A stretch of DNA of 34,060 nt from an uncultured Bacteroidota bacterium (GTDB lineage: Bacteria > Bacteroidota > Bacteroidia > Chitinophagales > Chitinophagaceae). The notes beneath the pieces are model-generated. The model searched no databases and was not told where the DNA came from. It saw only the letters and a program-made list of their open reading frames with translations. The stretch lies in NCBI GenBank assembly GCA_903877645.1, contig CAIRES010000052.1, positions 1-34,060 of the forward strand, read 5' to 3'. Made by a program: the position numbers and the translations under genes. Each line of letters starts with the position of its first letter. The first letter of the stretch is position 1. Of this stretch, positions 14,943 through 21,719 are shown in pieces.

Positions 14943-14969
14943 CTTTTTCTATTCTTTATTTTAAGGTCG

Positions 14970-14977
14970 CAAAGATA
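14970..14977 (-). promoter_or_regulatory. def -7 promoter element (TATCTTTG)
   Basis: On the - strand TATCTTTG matches TAnnTTTG exactly and ends 27 nt before the def ATG. A -33 element is not obvious. Confidence 0.55.
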
Positions 14978-15194
14978 AAGCATTTCCCGTAGCGATGCTT
15001 TGGCATAGCTGTTCAAATTTCACGTTATTGGGTATGTTGGGTAATTATTTCAACAAAATATTTTATATTTTAGTTATGTTAAAAAATCAACTTATTATGA
15101 ATCTGCTCATTGAATAGAGGCAAAAAAAAAATACTTATTGATAGGTTGCGTGGCATAGTGTTATTACTACATAACCGACCAAAATTGAAATGTT

Positions 15195-15380
15195 ATGGTA
15201 CGGAATAAGAATCAGCCCCAGAGCGGGCTGAACGACAGTCGCCAGCAGAATCAGGGCGATAAGCAACAGTTAAAGAACCGTGATCCGCAAATGGATGAAC
15301 GTGATACTTCTAAGAAAGGCACCGCCAAAACTGCGAACAGCAGAAACAACCGGAGCCTGGGTAAACAGACAGATCACTAA
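15195..15380 (+). CDS. Small hydrophilic, probably disordered protein, unknown function
   Basis: 61 residues rich in Asn, Gln, Lys, Arg and Asp with no hydrophobic core (MVRNKNQPQSGLNDSRQQ...). It is predicted to be disordered and possibly nucleic-acid-binding by charge. I recognise no family. In favour of a real gene: an ATG start, no internal stop in low-complexity but non-repetitive coding sequence, and an intrinsic terminator 26 nt after the stop. Against it: no convincing promoter or ribosome binding site. Confidence 0.45.
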   Translation: MVRNKNQPQSGLNDSRQQNQGDKQQLKNRDPQMDERDTSKKGTAKTANSRNNRSLGKQTDH

Positions 15381-15406
15381 AACAACGGTAATAATCAAAA
15401 ATGATC

Positions 15407-15434
15407 AAAGAGGTTTCTCATAACCTCTTTTTTC
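15407..15434 (+). terminator. Rho-independent terminator after the 61-residue protein gene
   Basis: A perfect 9-bp stem AAAGAGGTT / AACCTCTTT with a 6-nt loop (TCTCAT) is followed by a run of Ts, ending in TTTTTTC. It lies 26 nt downstream of the stop codon. Confidence 0.8.
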
Positions 15435-15475
15435 TTGTTGTTAAGTTTTGTACAGTTAAAAAAAAGATGGTCACT

Positions 15476-15509
15476 TTTGAGCAAGCATGTCAACTTTATA
15501 CTAATTTTG
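15476..15509 (+). promoter_or_regulatory. Promoter TTTG-N22-TAATTTTG of the 78-residue protein gene
   Basis: TTTG at 15476-15479 and an exact TAnnTTTG (TAATTTTG) at 15502-15509 are 22 nt apart, within the Bacteroidota range. The -7 element ends 4 nt before the ATG at 15514, implying a leaderless or nearly leaderless transcript. Confidence 0.6.
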
Positions 15510-15513
15510 AAGC

Positions 15514-15750
15514 ATGAATTACGCAGAAATTACTCAAGATGACCTGTATGACCTCGGATTTGAGCCGGTGGAAACTGAGAACAGCAAATCTATGCACTAC
15601 GAGAATAAAGAACTGGGCATCACTGTTTGGAAAGGAATGTTTAACCCCAACCCTGAGGCTCGTTTCTGGAAATGTGGTTTTGGGAAAGACAAGATCCAGT
15701 TTGAAAGCCTGGAACAACTGAAGGCGTATATGGAAGAACAGAAAGGATAG
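15514..15750 (+). CDS. Small acidic cytoplasmic protein, unknown function
   Basis: 78 residues, soluble, mixed alpha/beta by appearance (MNYAEITQDDLYDLGFEP, HYENKELGITVWKGMF, FWKCGFGKDKIQFESLEQLKAYMEEQ). I recognise no family. The balanced amino-acid use and the strong dedicated promoter make it a convincing gene. The next in-frame ATG (residue 27) would delete a well-formed N-terminal segment, so 15514 is preferred even though it leaves almost no 5' leader. A hairpin with a T tract at 15863-15895 probably ends the transcript. Confidence 0.65.
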   Translation: MNYAEITQDDLYDLGFEPVETENSKSMHYENKELGITVWKGMFNPNPEARFWKCGFGKDKIQFESLEQLKAYMEEQKG

Positions 15751-15862
15751 GCTTTTCCGCGCCGGATAATATCTAAATTTCCTGTTAGCAAGCTTTTTTG
15801 CTGTGCGATCGGTCATTTTGAATTATTTATAACCAACCTTGCAATAAAATCAACTGATAGTT

Positions 15863-15895
15863 AAAAAAAGAGTGGTTTGTACCCATTCTTTTTTT
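15863..15895 (+). terminator. Probable intrinsic terminator
   Basis: The sequence AAAAAAAGAGTGG, a short loop (about TTTGTA) and CCCATTCTTTTTTT form an A/T-flanked stem with one G-T wobble. The arrangement would work in either direction. It lies 113 nt after the 78-residue protein gene and just before the next promoter. Confidence 0.55.
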
Positions 15896-15906
15896 ATGCC
15901 CCTGAT

Positions 15907-15935
15907 TTTGGCCATTATTTACCTTTTTATATTTG
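15907..15935 (+). promoter_or_regulatory. Promoter TTTG-N17-TATATTTG of the type B T9SS gene
   Basis: TTTG (15907-15910) and an exact -7 TATATTTG (15928-15935) with 17-nt spacing form the best complete Bacteroidota promoter in the window. The -7 element ends 69 nt before the ATG at 16005. Confidence 0.65.
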
Positions 15936-16004
15936 GGAAACCGCGACTATTTAAGTATTTTTACTTGTGAAATCTAAATAATTTGACCCGCTAATCCCAT
16001 ATCT

Positions 16005-19000
16005 GTGAAAAGACTATTTTTATTACTGTTATGCGCTGTTGTTTCATTCCTTAATGTGAATGGGCAAACAGACTATTTATCGAATACTAATAAGGTTTGG
16101 GCATTCGGTTATGGTGCCGGTGTTACTTTTGCCTCGGGCTCCCCGGTAAGTATCGGGACCAGCATCAGCACAAGTGAGGGCTGCGCCAGCGTTAGCGACC
16201 CTGTAACAGGTCTTTTGTTGTTTTATACCGATGGTAAGAACGTATATAACAACACCGGTGCTATAATGCCTACAGGCTCTTCTATTGTACCATACTTCAC
16301 GTCAAGTGCCACGCAAGGCGCATTGATAGTACCTGTACCCGGTATGCCTACGCAGTGGTATGTATTTTCATTAGAGAATGTTTATGGCACTACCAACTAT
16401 AACCATCTTGCTTACTGCAAAGTAGACATGTCGCTTGCAGCAGGGCTGGGCGATGTAATAGCCTCCACGCGTGACACCCGCATGGACAGCTTGCTGGGAG
16501 AAGGGATACGTGCGGTACCTGCCCCCGATTGCAGTATATGGGTGATCACCCACAAAAAAGATTCTGCTGTTTTCCTCGCTTTCCATGTCACGGCGTCCGG
16601 CATCAGCCTCACCCCTGTCATCTCCCATGTAGGCTCCTTTTCGGGCATGAACAGCTATGGGCTGGGCGTGATCAAATCCACCCCTGATGGTACAAAACTG
16701 GTACAGCAATGCTATAGCTTGGGTTCGGCAGTTGGTACAGAGCTTTACGATTTCAGCGCAGCAACAGGCGTTGTATCCAATTGCAGGGTACTCGACTCGC
16801 TGGACAGCCAGTACGGTGCCGAGTTCTCGCCGGATGGCAGTAAACTCTACGCACACCAGGTAACCGGTGGCACACAGATCTACCAATACGATGTAACATT
16901 ACCTACAGCAGCTGCGATCAGGGGCACAAGAACGCTGGCCGCTTCCAGCACTACAGGCCGATACACCGACCTGAAGCTTGGCCCGGATGGCAAAATGTAC
17001 TGCGTGAGCATTGGAGGCACCGGGCTGGATGTATTCAATACACCCAACGTGGCCGGAGCAGGATGCGGATTTGTATCTTCTGCTGTTACGATCTCATCGG
17101 GCAGTGCAGCTCTTGGCCTGCCCAACCTCGTAGTAGGCACCGGCACTGTTTCTTCCAACTCCCGCGATACAACGGTATGTGTGCCTATTGACGGGCATAT
17201 TACCTTATACTCTGCCTATACAGGCTCTACTTATTCCTGGTCTACAGGAGCTACTACTTCTTCTATTGCCATTACAGATACCGGCGTTTATACCATATCC
17301 GTTGATACCAGTACCAGTGTTGGGTCGGGTGGCTGTAGTGTGATACTGGACAGCATTCATGTAATATTACCACGGGCTGATACTACTATACTTCGTACAC
17401 CGGTCACCCATTGTACGTTTCCTACTTCGGTATACTTATCTGTACCTGCAGGCAACTTTGGCTACCTGTGGGATAATGGCACCACCGCCACTACCAGGAC
17501 AGTATCAGCCGCAGCAGGCAGCCGCAAATACTGGGTAAGCTACCACGACTCCTGTTACAATGTAACCATAGATACTATACCTGTTACCATCATCCCGCCG
17601 GACACCACCTATGGCACAACGGCCAATGATTCCTTATGCGCCAGTGCAGCTCCTTATACACTCACTGCGCCTGCCGGGTACAACCTTTATAACTGGAGTA
17701 CCTCTGCCAGTGGCCGGTCTACTACCGTATCTATATCAGGTACATACTGGTCTTATGCAGTTGATACCGTGAGCTGCCATGTGCTGATAGATACGACCAA
17801 CGTTACCTTCTATCCATTCCCGGGCCTGAACATAGGCAACGATACCGAATTCTGTATCGGCTATTCCATCACGTTATCGTCTGTGCAACCAGCCGGCTCT
17901 GCATACCTGTGGAGCGATGGCAGCAATGGCACTTCTATCACAGTCTCCACGTCAGGCACTTACTGGCTGCAGGTGAAAAACGGCTATGGCACAGGCTGTA
18001 CCAGTACCGATTCTATTCATGTTCTCGTATCGCCTTACCCTGTTGTGGACCTTGGCCCTGATACAGGCAATTGCAGCGGCACACCTATTACGCTCTCCTC
18101 ATCAGTTTCTTACATCGCACCTGCCTATACCTGGGACGATGGCGAAACAGGGGCTACACGCACTGTGAATCTCACCGGCACCTATTGGCTGAATGTGTTT
18201 GTGGCAGGCTGTGGCAGCACCGACTCCGTAAACATCACCATTATTTACGACACATTCACATTGTACAATACAGACACGGCCATTTGCGCAGGCAATGCAG
18301 TGCAGGCACATGTTACCGCTAACCCGGCTGCCACATTCCAGTGGATACCAACGGCAGGAGTATCGGCATCAACAACAGCCAGCCCGCTTATCATCGCTGA
18401 TACTTCGGCGAGGTACCAGGTAAACATTTCGATAGCCGGATGCCCGGTGAAATCAGCTTCCTTCTACATAGATGTGCAGCCCAACCCGGAGGTGTCTATC
18501 GGCAACAACAGATTTGTTTGCCAGCACGATACGCTGCACCTTATTGCTTCAGTAACACCATCGTGGTATACGCAATACAGCTACCAATGGTCGCCGGGTA
18601 CTAACCTCGATGACTCAACTGTACCAAATGTCGTGTACACTTCGCAACTTGGCGATTCATCAAAGATCATTCTTACAGTGACCACACCACGTGGCTGCAA
18701 GGGTTCCGACTCTGTATTGATCATGGGCCATCACGGCGATTTTGCATCCATCAGCACAACAGATACCGGTATATGCCCGCACGACCCATTGCAGATCGTG
18801 GCATCAGGCGGCGTAGGTTATCACTGGTCGCCGGGACTTTATGTCAGCGATTCCAACAGTGCTGCACCAACCATTAATGCCATTACCAACCAGCACTATA
18901 CTGTAGTTGTCACCGACCAATACGGATGTACAGATACTGTACGCACTTATGTCTCCGTAAAATCGGGTGCAGTATTATTCCTCGATCCGGATTCGGTGGT

Positions 19001-19475
19001 TATCTATCCGGGCGAAACTTACCAGATCACACCGCAAACCAACTGCACCCGCTTTTCCTGGTTCCCTACTGCCGGGCTAACCGATGCAAGTATATCTAAC
19101 CCGGTAGCCTCGCCCGAGATCAGCACAAAGTATGTAGTACATGGCTGGACAGAATGGGGTTGTAGCGCAGTAGACTCGATAGACATTGTAAGCAGTGAAG
19201 AATCTTTACTGGCTGTGCCAAATGCTTTCACTCCGGGTAACGGGCCTAACGGTAAATTTGTGATACTGCTAAGGGGCGAAGCTAAACTGAACCACATGCG
19301 CATATTCAACCGCTGGGGCACCAAGGTATTTGAATCGGCAGACATCAATGAAGGATGGGATGGCACCTACAATGGTACCGCACAGCCATTTGACGTATAT
19401 GTGTACGACATAGAAGCTGTGACCAGCACGGGCCGCACCTTCAGTAAGCATGGCAATGTGACGCTGATCAGGTAA
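16005..19475 (+). CDS. T9SS type B-sorted secreted protein with beta-propeller-like N-terminus and Ig/PKD-like repeats
   Basis: 1156 residues. A signal peptide (MKRLFLLLLCAVVSFLNVNG) is followed by a domain of about 350 residues with propeller-like segments (DPVTGLLLFYTDGKNVYN, SPDGTKLVQQC, FSPDGSKLYAHQ, LGPDGKMYCVS). Then come about five repeats with the pattern YxWSxG...GTYWxxV and four with W.P.....GC (PKD-like). The final 90 residues are the gliding-motility-associated type B CTD: AVPNAFTPGNGPNGKF, MRIFNRWGTKVFES, GWDGTYNGTAQPFDVYVYDI. The CTD directs export through the type IX system and delivery by the type B route. It is monocistronic with its own promoter and a downstream hairpin. It is probably a surface adhesin or structural protein; the ligand is unknown. 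Confidence 0.93.
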   Translation: MKRLFLLLLCAVVSFLNVNGQTDYLSNTNKVWAFGYGAGVTFASGSPVSIGTSISTSEGCASVSDPVTGLLLFYTDGKNVYNNTGAIMPTGSSIVPYFTSSATQGALIVPVPGMPTQWYVFSLENVYGTTNYNHLAYCKVDMSLAAGLGDVIASTRDTRMDSLLGEGIRAVPAPDCSIWVITHKKDSAVFLAFHVTASGISLTPVISHVGSFSGMNSYGLGVIKSTPDGTKLVQQCYSLGSAVGTELYDFSAATGVVSNCRVLDSLDSQYGAEFSPDGSKLYAHQVTGGTQIYQYDVTLPTAAAIRGTRTLAASSTTGRYTDLKLGPDGKMYCVSIGGTGLDVFNTPNVAGAGCGFVSSAVTISSGSAALGLPNLVVGTGTVSSNSRDTTVCVPIDGHITLYSAYTGSTYSWSTGATTSSIAITDTGVYTISVDTSTSVGSGGCSVILDSIHVILPRADTTILRTPVTHCTFPTSVYLSVPAGNFGYLWDNGTTATTRTVSAAAGSRKYWVSYHDSCYNVTIDTIPVTIIPPDTTYGTTANDSLCASAAPYTLTAPAGYNLYNWSTSASGRSTTVSISGTYWSYAVDTVSCHVLIDTTNVTFYPFPGLNIGNDTEFCIGYSITLSSVQPAGSAYLWSDGSNGTSITVSTSGTYWLQVKNGYGTGCTSTDSIHVLVSPYPVVDLGPDTGNCSGTPITLSSSVSYIAPAYTWDDGETGATRTVNLTGTYWLNVFVAGCGSTDSVNITIIYDTFTLYNTDTAICAGNAVQAHVTANPAATFQWIPTAGVSASTTASPLIIADTSARYQVNISIAGCPVKSASFYIDVQPNPEVSIGNNRFVCQHDTLHLIASVTPSWYTQYSYQWSPGTNLDDSTVPNVVYTSQLGDSSKIILTVTTPRGCKGSDSVLIMGHHGDFASISTTDTGICPHDPLQIVASGGVGYHWSPGLYVSDSNSAAPTINAITNQHYTVVVTDQYGCTDTVRTYVSVKSGAVLFLDPDSVVIYPGETYQITPQTNCTRFSWFPTAGLTDASISNPVASPEISTKYVVHGWTEWGCSAVDSIDIVSSEESLLAVPNAFTPGNGPNGKFVILLRGEAKLNHMRIFNRWGTKVFESADINEGWDGTYNGTAQPFDVYVYDIEAVTSTGRTFSKHGNVTLIR

Positions 19476-19550
19476 TGACCCCGGCCCTAAAGGGAGGTGT
19501 TATTTCACTTGAGCAGTTTATATTACTCGCAGATAATTAAAAAATTTGTT

Positions 19551-19583
19551 CTAAAGGATGCGCCAACTTTTGTGAGTTGGCGC
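19551..19583 (+). repeat. Hairpin repeat copy 1 (GCGCCAAC...GTTGGCGC)
   Basis: GCGCCAAC (19560-19567) and GTTGGCGC (19576-19583) form a perfect 8-bp stem around TTTTGTGA. The 33-nt unit that begins CTAAAG recurs at 20038-20070 with three differences. It may terminate the upstream T9SS gene, although no strong T tract follows. Confidence 0.75.
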
Positions 19584-19623
19584 TCTTAATTGAACTACTA
19601 TACTTACCAATAAATATTTTTTT

Positions 19624-20010
19624 ATGATGAAAATTATTTCATTATTCCTATTGCTAAATATTTCGACCTGCATTAAGGCCAATGCTCATAACTTAAATGA
19701 CGACATTGATAGCATTAAAAATGAAATGCTTTCAATAGTAGATGATAGTCTTTCGAATTATAGTTTTGAAATTGGAATTAAAGAGCAAATTTTAAATAAA
19801 ATTGACGCTGCAGATTCAATATACAATAGGCATCCTACTTCTAAGGAATACCATATTATTATCAATAACTTCAAGAAATTAGTCTTAGGGTTGATGTCGA
19901 ATACGAAAATAATATCCGGGATAGGTGAACACGAAATCTACTATATCGATAAAGACTCATTAGTAAAAACAAATAAAATGGTCTGCCCGTTATATCCATT
20001 TTGTAATTAA
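19624..20010 (+). CDS. Small secreted protein, unknown function, AT-rich
   Basis: 128 residues with a likely signal peptide (MMKIISLFLLLNISTCIKANA; start at ATG 19624 or the adjacent in-frame ATG at 19627). The mature part is mostly helical and rich in Ile, Asn, Lys and Asp (NLNDDIDSIKNEMLSIVDDS, EIGIKEQILNKIDAADSIYN). It ends in a short Cys-containing tail (MVCPLYPFCN). I recognise no family. Codon and base use are clearly more AT-rich than the neighbours on both sides, and the gene lies between two near-identical 33-nt hairpin repeats. Both facts suggest it entered as a small unit. No good promoter is seen. Confidence 0.55.
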   Translation: MMKIISLFLLLNISTCIKANAHNLNDDIDSIKNEMLSIVDDSLSNYSFEIGIKEQILNKIDAADSIYNRHPTSKEYHIIINNFKKLVLGLMSNTKIISGIGEHEIYYIDKDSLVKTNKMVCPLYPFCN

Positions 20011-20037
20011 CTACTCCAGTTCACTCGGTAAATTGTG

Positions 20038-20070
20038 CTAAAGTATGTGCCAACTTTTGCGAGTTGGCGC
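20038..20070 (+). repeat. Hairpin repeat copy 2 (GTGCCAAC...GTTGGCGC)
   Basis: This is a direct repeat of 19551-19583 with 30 of 33 positions identical. The changes in the stem are compensated by a G-T pair, so the hairpin survives. It lies between the convergent 128-residue protein gene and hutI, and could terminate both. Confidence 0.75.
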
Positions 20071-20099
20071 ATTTGTTTATAGAATAAGTATGGTTGAAT

Positions 20100-21335
20100 T
20101 TAAGCACTATGTATCATTCGCTCCACCGAATTATTCCCATAATCGTAAGGAATATAAGCGAGCGATGGTATTGGGCTGGTAATGATGAGGGCGGCGCGCT
20201 TGCCTACCATTATTGTACCCATTTCCTGCTCCAACTCCATCGCTGCTGCGCCATTAATGGTAACTGCATTTATAGCCTCTTCAGGAGTCATCTTCAGTTG
20301 TGTGCAGGCTATGGAAAGAAGCAACTGTACATTGCCGGATGGGCAGGAGCCGGGGTTGTAATCTGTTGCGAGGCAAACAGGCAGGTCCGCATCAATGATC
20401 TTGCGGGCAGGTTGATATTGGATGCCAAGAAAAAATGCCGCACCCGGCAGCAATGTAGGCATAGTGTTACCATTCTTCAGCGCTTCTATTTCTTTATCGC
20501 CTACGCATTCGAGGTGGTCCACACTAAGAGCGTTATGTTTCACGCCCACTTCTACCCCTCCCGAGTGGTGCAATTGGTTGGCATGTATCTTCGGTTTCAA
20601 TCCATACTTCGATCCGGCCTCCAGCAGACGTTCCGTTTCGGGTATGCCGAAAAAGCCCTGCTCACAAAACACATCCATATAGTCGGCCAACCCCTCACCT
20701 GCTACACGAGGCAGCATTTCGTTGATGATGAGGTTGATGTAGCCTTCTTTGTTCTCTCTATATTCCATCGGGTAAGCATGTGCTGCAAGGAAAGATGCTT
20801 TGACAGGGATGCCTGCATTTTCCTTCAGCTTCCTGATGACCCGAAGCATTTTCAGCTCCCCTTCTAAGCACAAGCCGTAGCCACTTTTTATTTCAATGGC
20901 CCCTGTACCCTGCGCCATTACCTTTTGCAGGCGGATAAAACTCTGGTCATACAATTCACGTTCATCCATTGCATTCAGTTTGCGGGCCGAATTAAGGATA
21001 CCACCACCGCGCCTTGCAATTTCTTCATAGCTCAGCCCACGTATTCGGTCAACGAATTCTTCGTCGCGTGGCGCAGCAAATACAAGATGGGTATGACTAT
21101 CGCACCAGGCGGGCAATACCAGCTTACCTGCGGCATTGATCACCTCATCGGCATGCTGCTCCTGCAAGGCACTCATTTCACCGAAGCCTTGTATACGGCC
21201 ATTTTCGGTCAGCAGCCATGCATTATCTATCGAAGGGAGTACAGCCATATCAGCACCAGCCACCTTGTTACGGGCCTGGTCTCCGGCATATTCCACCTGG
21301 CATAGCTGCTTAATATTTATAATGAGTTGGCGCAT
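20100..21335 (-). CDS. hutI: Imidazolonepropionase (histidine degradation)
   Basis: 411 residues. It hydrolyses 4-imidazolone-5-propanoate to N-formimino-L-glutamate, the third step of histidine catabolism. It is an amidohydrolase-fold enzyme with the metal motif SHTHLVF (His81, His83), His186 in FLAAHAYP, His251 in HANQLHHSGG and Asp325 in CLATDYNPGS. The HutI-specific EIKSGYGL (148-155) is present. No other hut gene (hutU, hutH, or the formiminoglutamate enzymes) is adjacent, so the pathway is dispersed in this genome. A TTG-N19-TATTTTTG promoter ends only 4 nt before the ATG. Confidence 0.96.
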   Translation of the reverse strand: MRQLIINIKQLCQVEYAGDQARNKVAGADMAVLPSIDNAWLLTENGRIQGFGEMSALQEQHADEVINAAGKLVLPAWCDSHTHLVFAAPRDEEFVDRIRGLSYEEIARRGGGILNSARKLNAMDERELYDQSFIRLQKVMAQGTGAIEIKSGYGLCLEGELKMLRVIRKLKENAGIPVKASFLAAHAYPMEYRENKEGYINLIINEMLPRVAGEGLADYMDVFCEQGFFGIPETERLLEAGSKYGLKPKIHANQLHHSGGVEVGVKHNALSVDHLECVGDKEIEALKNGNTMPTLLPGAAFFLGIQYQPARKIIDADLPVCLATDYNPGSCPSGNVQLLLSIACTQLKMTPEEAINAVTINGAAAMELEQEMGTIMVGKRAALIITSPIPSLAYIPYDYGNNSVERMIHSA

Positions 21336-21339
21336 GATT

Positions 21340-21369
21340 CAAAAATAAGGCAAGTTGATTACAGCACAA
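21340..21369 (-). promoter_or_regulatory. hutI promoter (TTG-N19-TATTTTTG) abutting the ATG
   Basis: On the - strand TTG (21369-21367) and an exact TAnnTTTG, TATTTTTG (21347-21340), have 19-nt spacing. Only AATC separates the -7 element from the ATG, predicting a leaderless mRNA. Confidence 0.6.
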
Positions 21370-21416
21370 GAGTACACCCAAATTTATACAAAAATGAAAA
21401 GTTGATGCGATATTAT

Positions 21417-21448
21417 TTTGTTCTTTTCAGTTAAAAGCAATATTTTTA
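21417..21448 (+). promoter_or_regulatory. Promoter TTTG-N20-TATTTTTA of the 73-residue protein gene
   Basis: TTTG at 21417-21420 and TATTTTTA at 21441-21448 (one mismatch to TAnnTTTG) are 20 nt apart. The ATG follows 43 nt later, with AAGGAAAATCAAAGG before it. Confidence 0.45.
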
Positions 21449-21491
21449 TCCGCACGACCAAGCACCCTTGTAACGTAAGGAAAATCAAAGG

Positions 21492-21713
21492 ATGATTACT
21501 ATTAACAAGGTGCATTTAAAGATACAGGAGCTGAGCAAAGAACATCCTTACATCCGTGTAGATGATCTCTTGCGTGAATTTACAGAGAACAGGAGTGCCA
21601 TTATCTGCCACCTGGAACAACTGCGTCACCTCGAGTTTATTTCAGCCGATCATTATGCCACCGGCATTATCCGGCTCACGCTTCATGGCCGGTTGACGAT
21701 CCCTCCGGCATGA
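21492..21713 (+). CDS. Small protein, possibly winged-helix, unknown function
   Basis: 73 residues. The order is helix (NKVHLKIQELSKEHP), helix (RVDDLLREFTENRSAII), helix (CHLEQLRHLEFI) and then a beta-turn-like end (ATGIIRLTLHGRLTI). This helical tri-helix plus wing outline resembles a winged helix-turn-helix core, in which CHLEQLRHLEFIS would be the recognition region, as in MarR/ArsR-like folds. No diagnostic motif confirms DNA binding. It has its own promoter, is divergent from hutI and ends 6 nt short of the convergent ABC exporter gene. Confidence 0.6.
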   Translation: MITINKVHLKIQELSKEHPYIRVDDLLREFTENRSAIICHLEQLRHLEFISADHYATGIIRLTLHGRLTIPPA

Positions 21714-21719
21714 TTGCCA

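Noticed and set aside
14943-15194. A riboswitch or small RNA in the 252-nt gap between def and the 61-residue protein gene
   Set aside because: Apart from the def promoter element I see only AT-rich sequence and an A-tract, with no stable or conserved-looking structure.
19551-20070. Hairpin repeats as integron attC sites
   Set aside because: The CAAC...GTTG ends recall attC cores, but each unit is only 33 nt with a simple 8-bp stem, lacks the two-box R/L layout and extrahelical bases, and no integron integrase is present.
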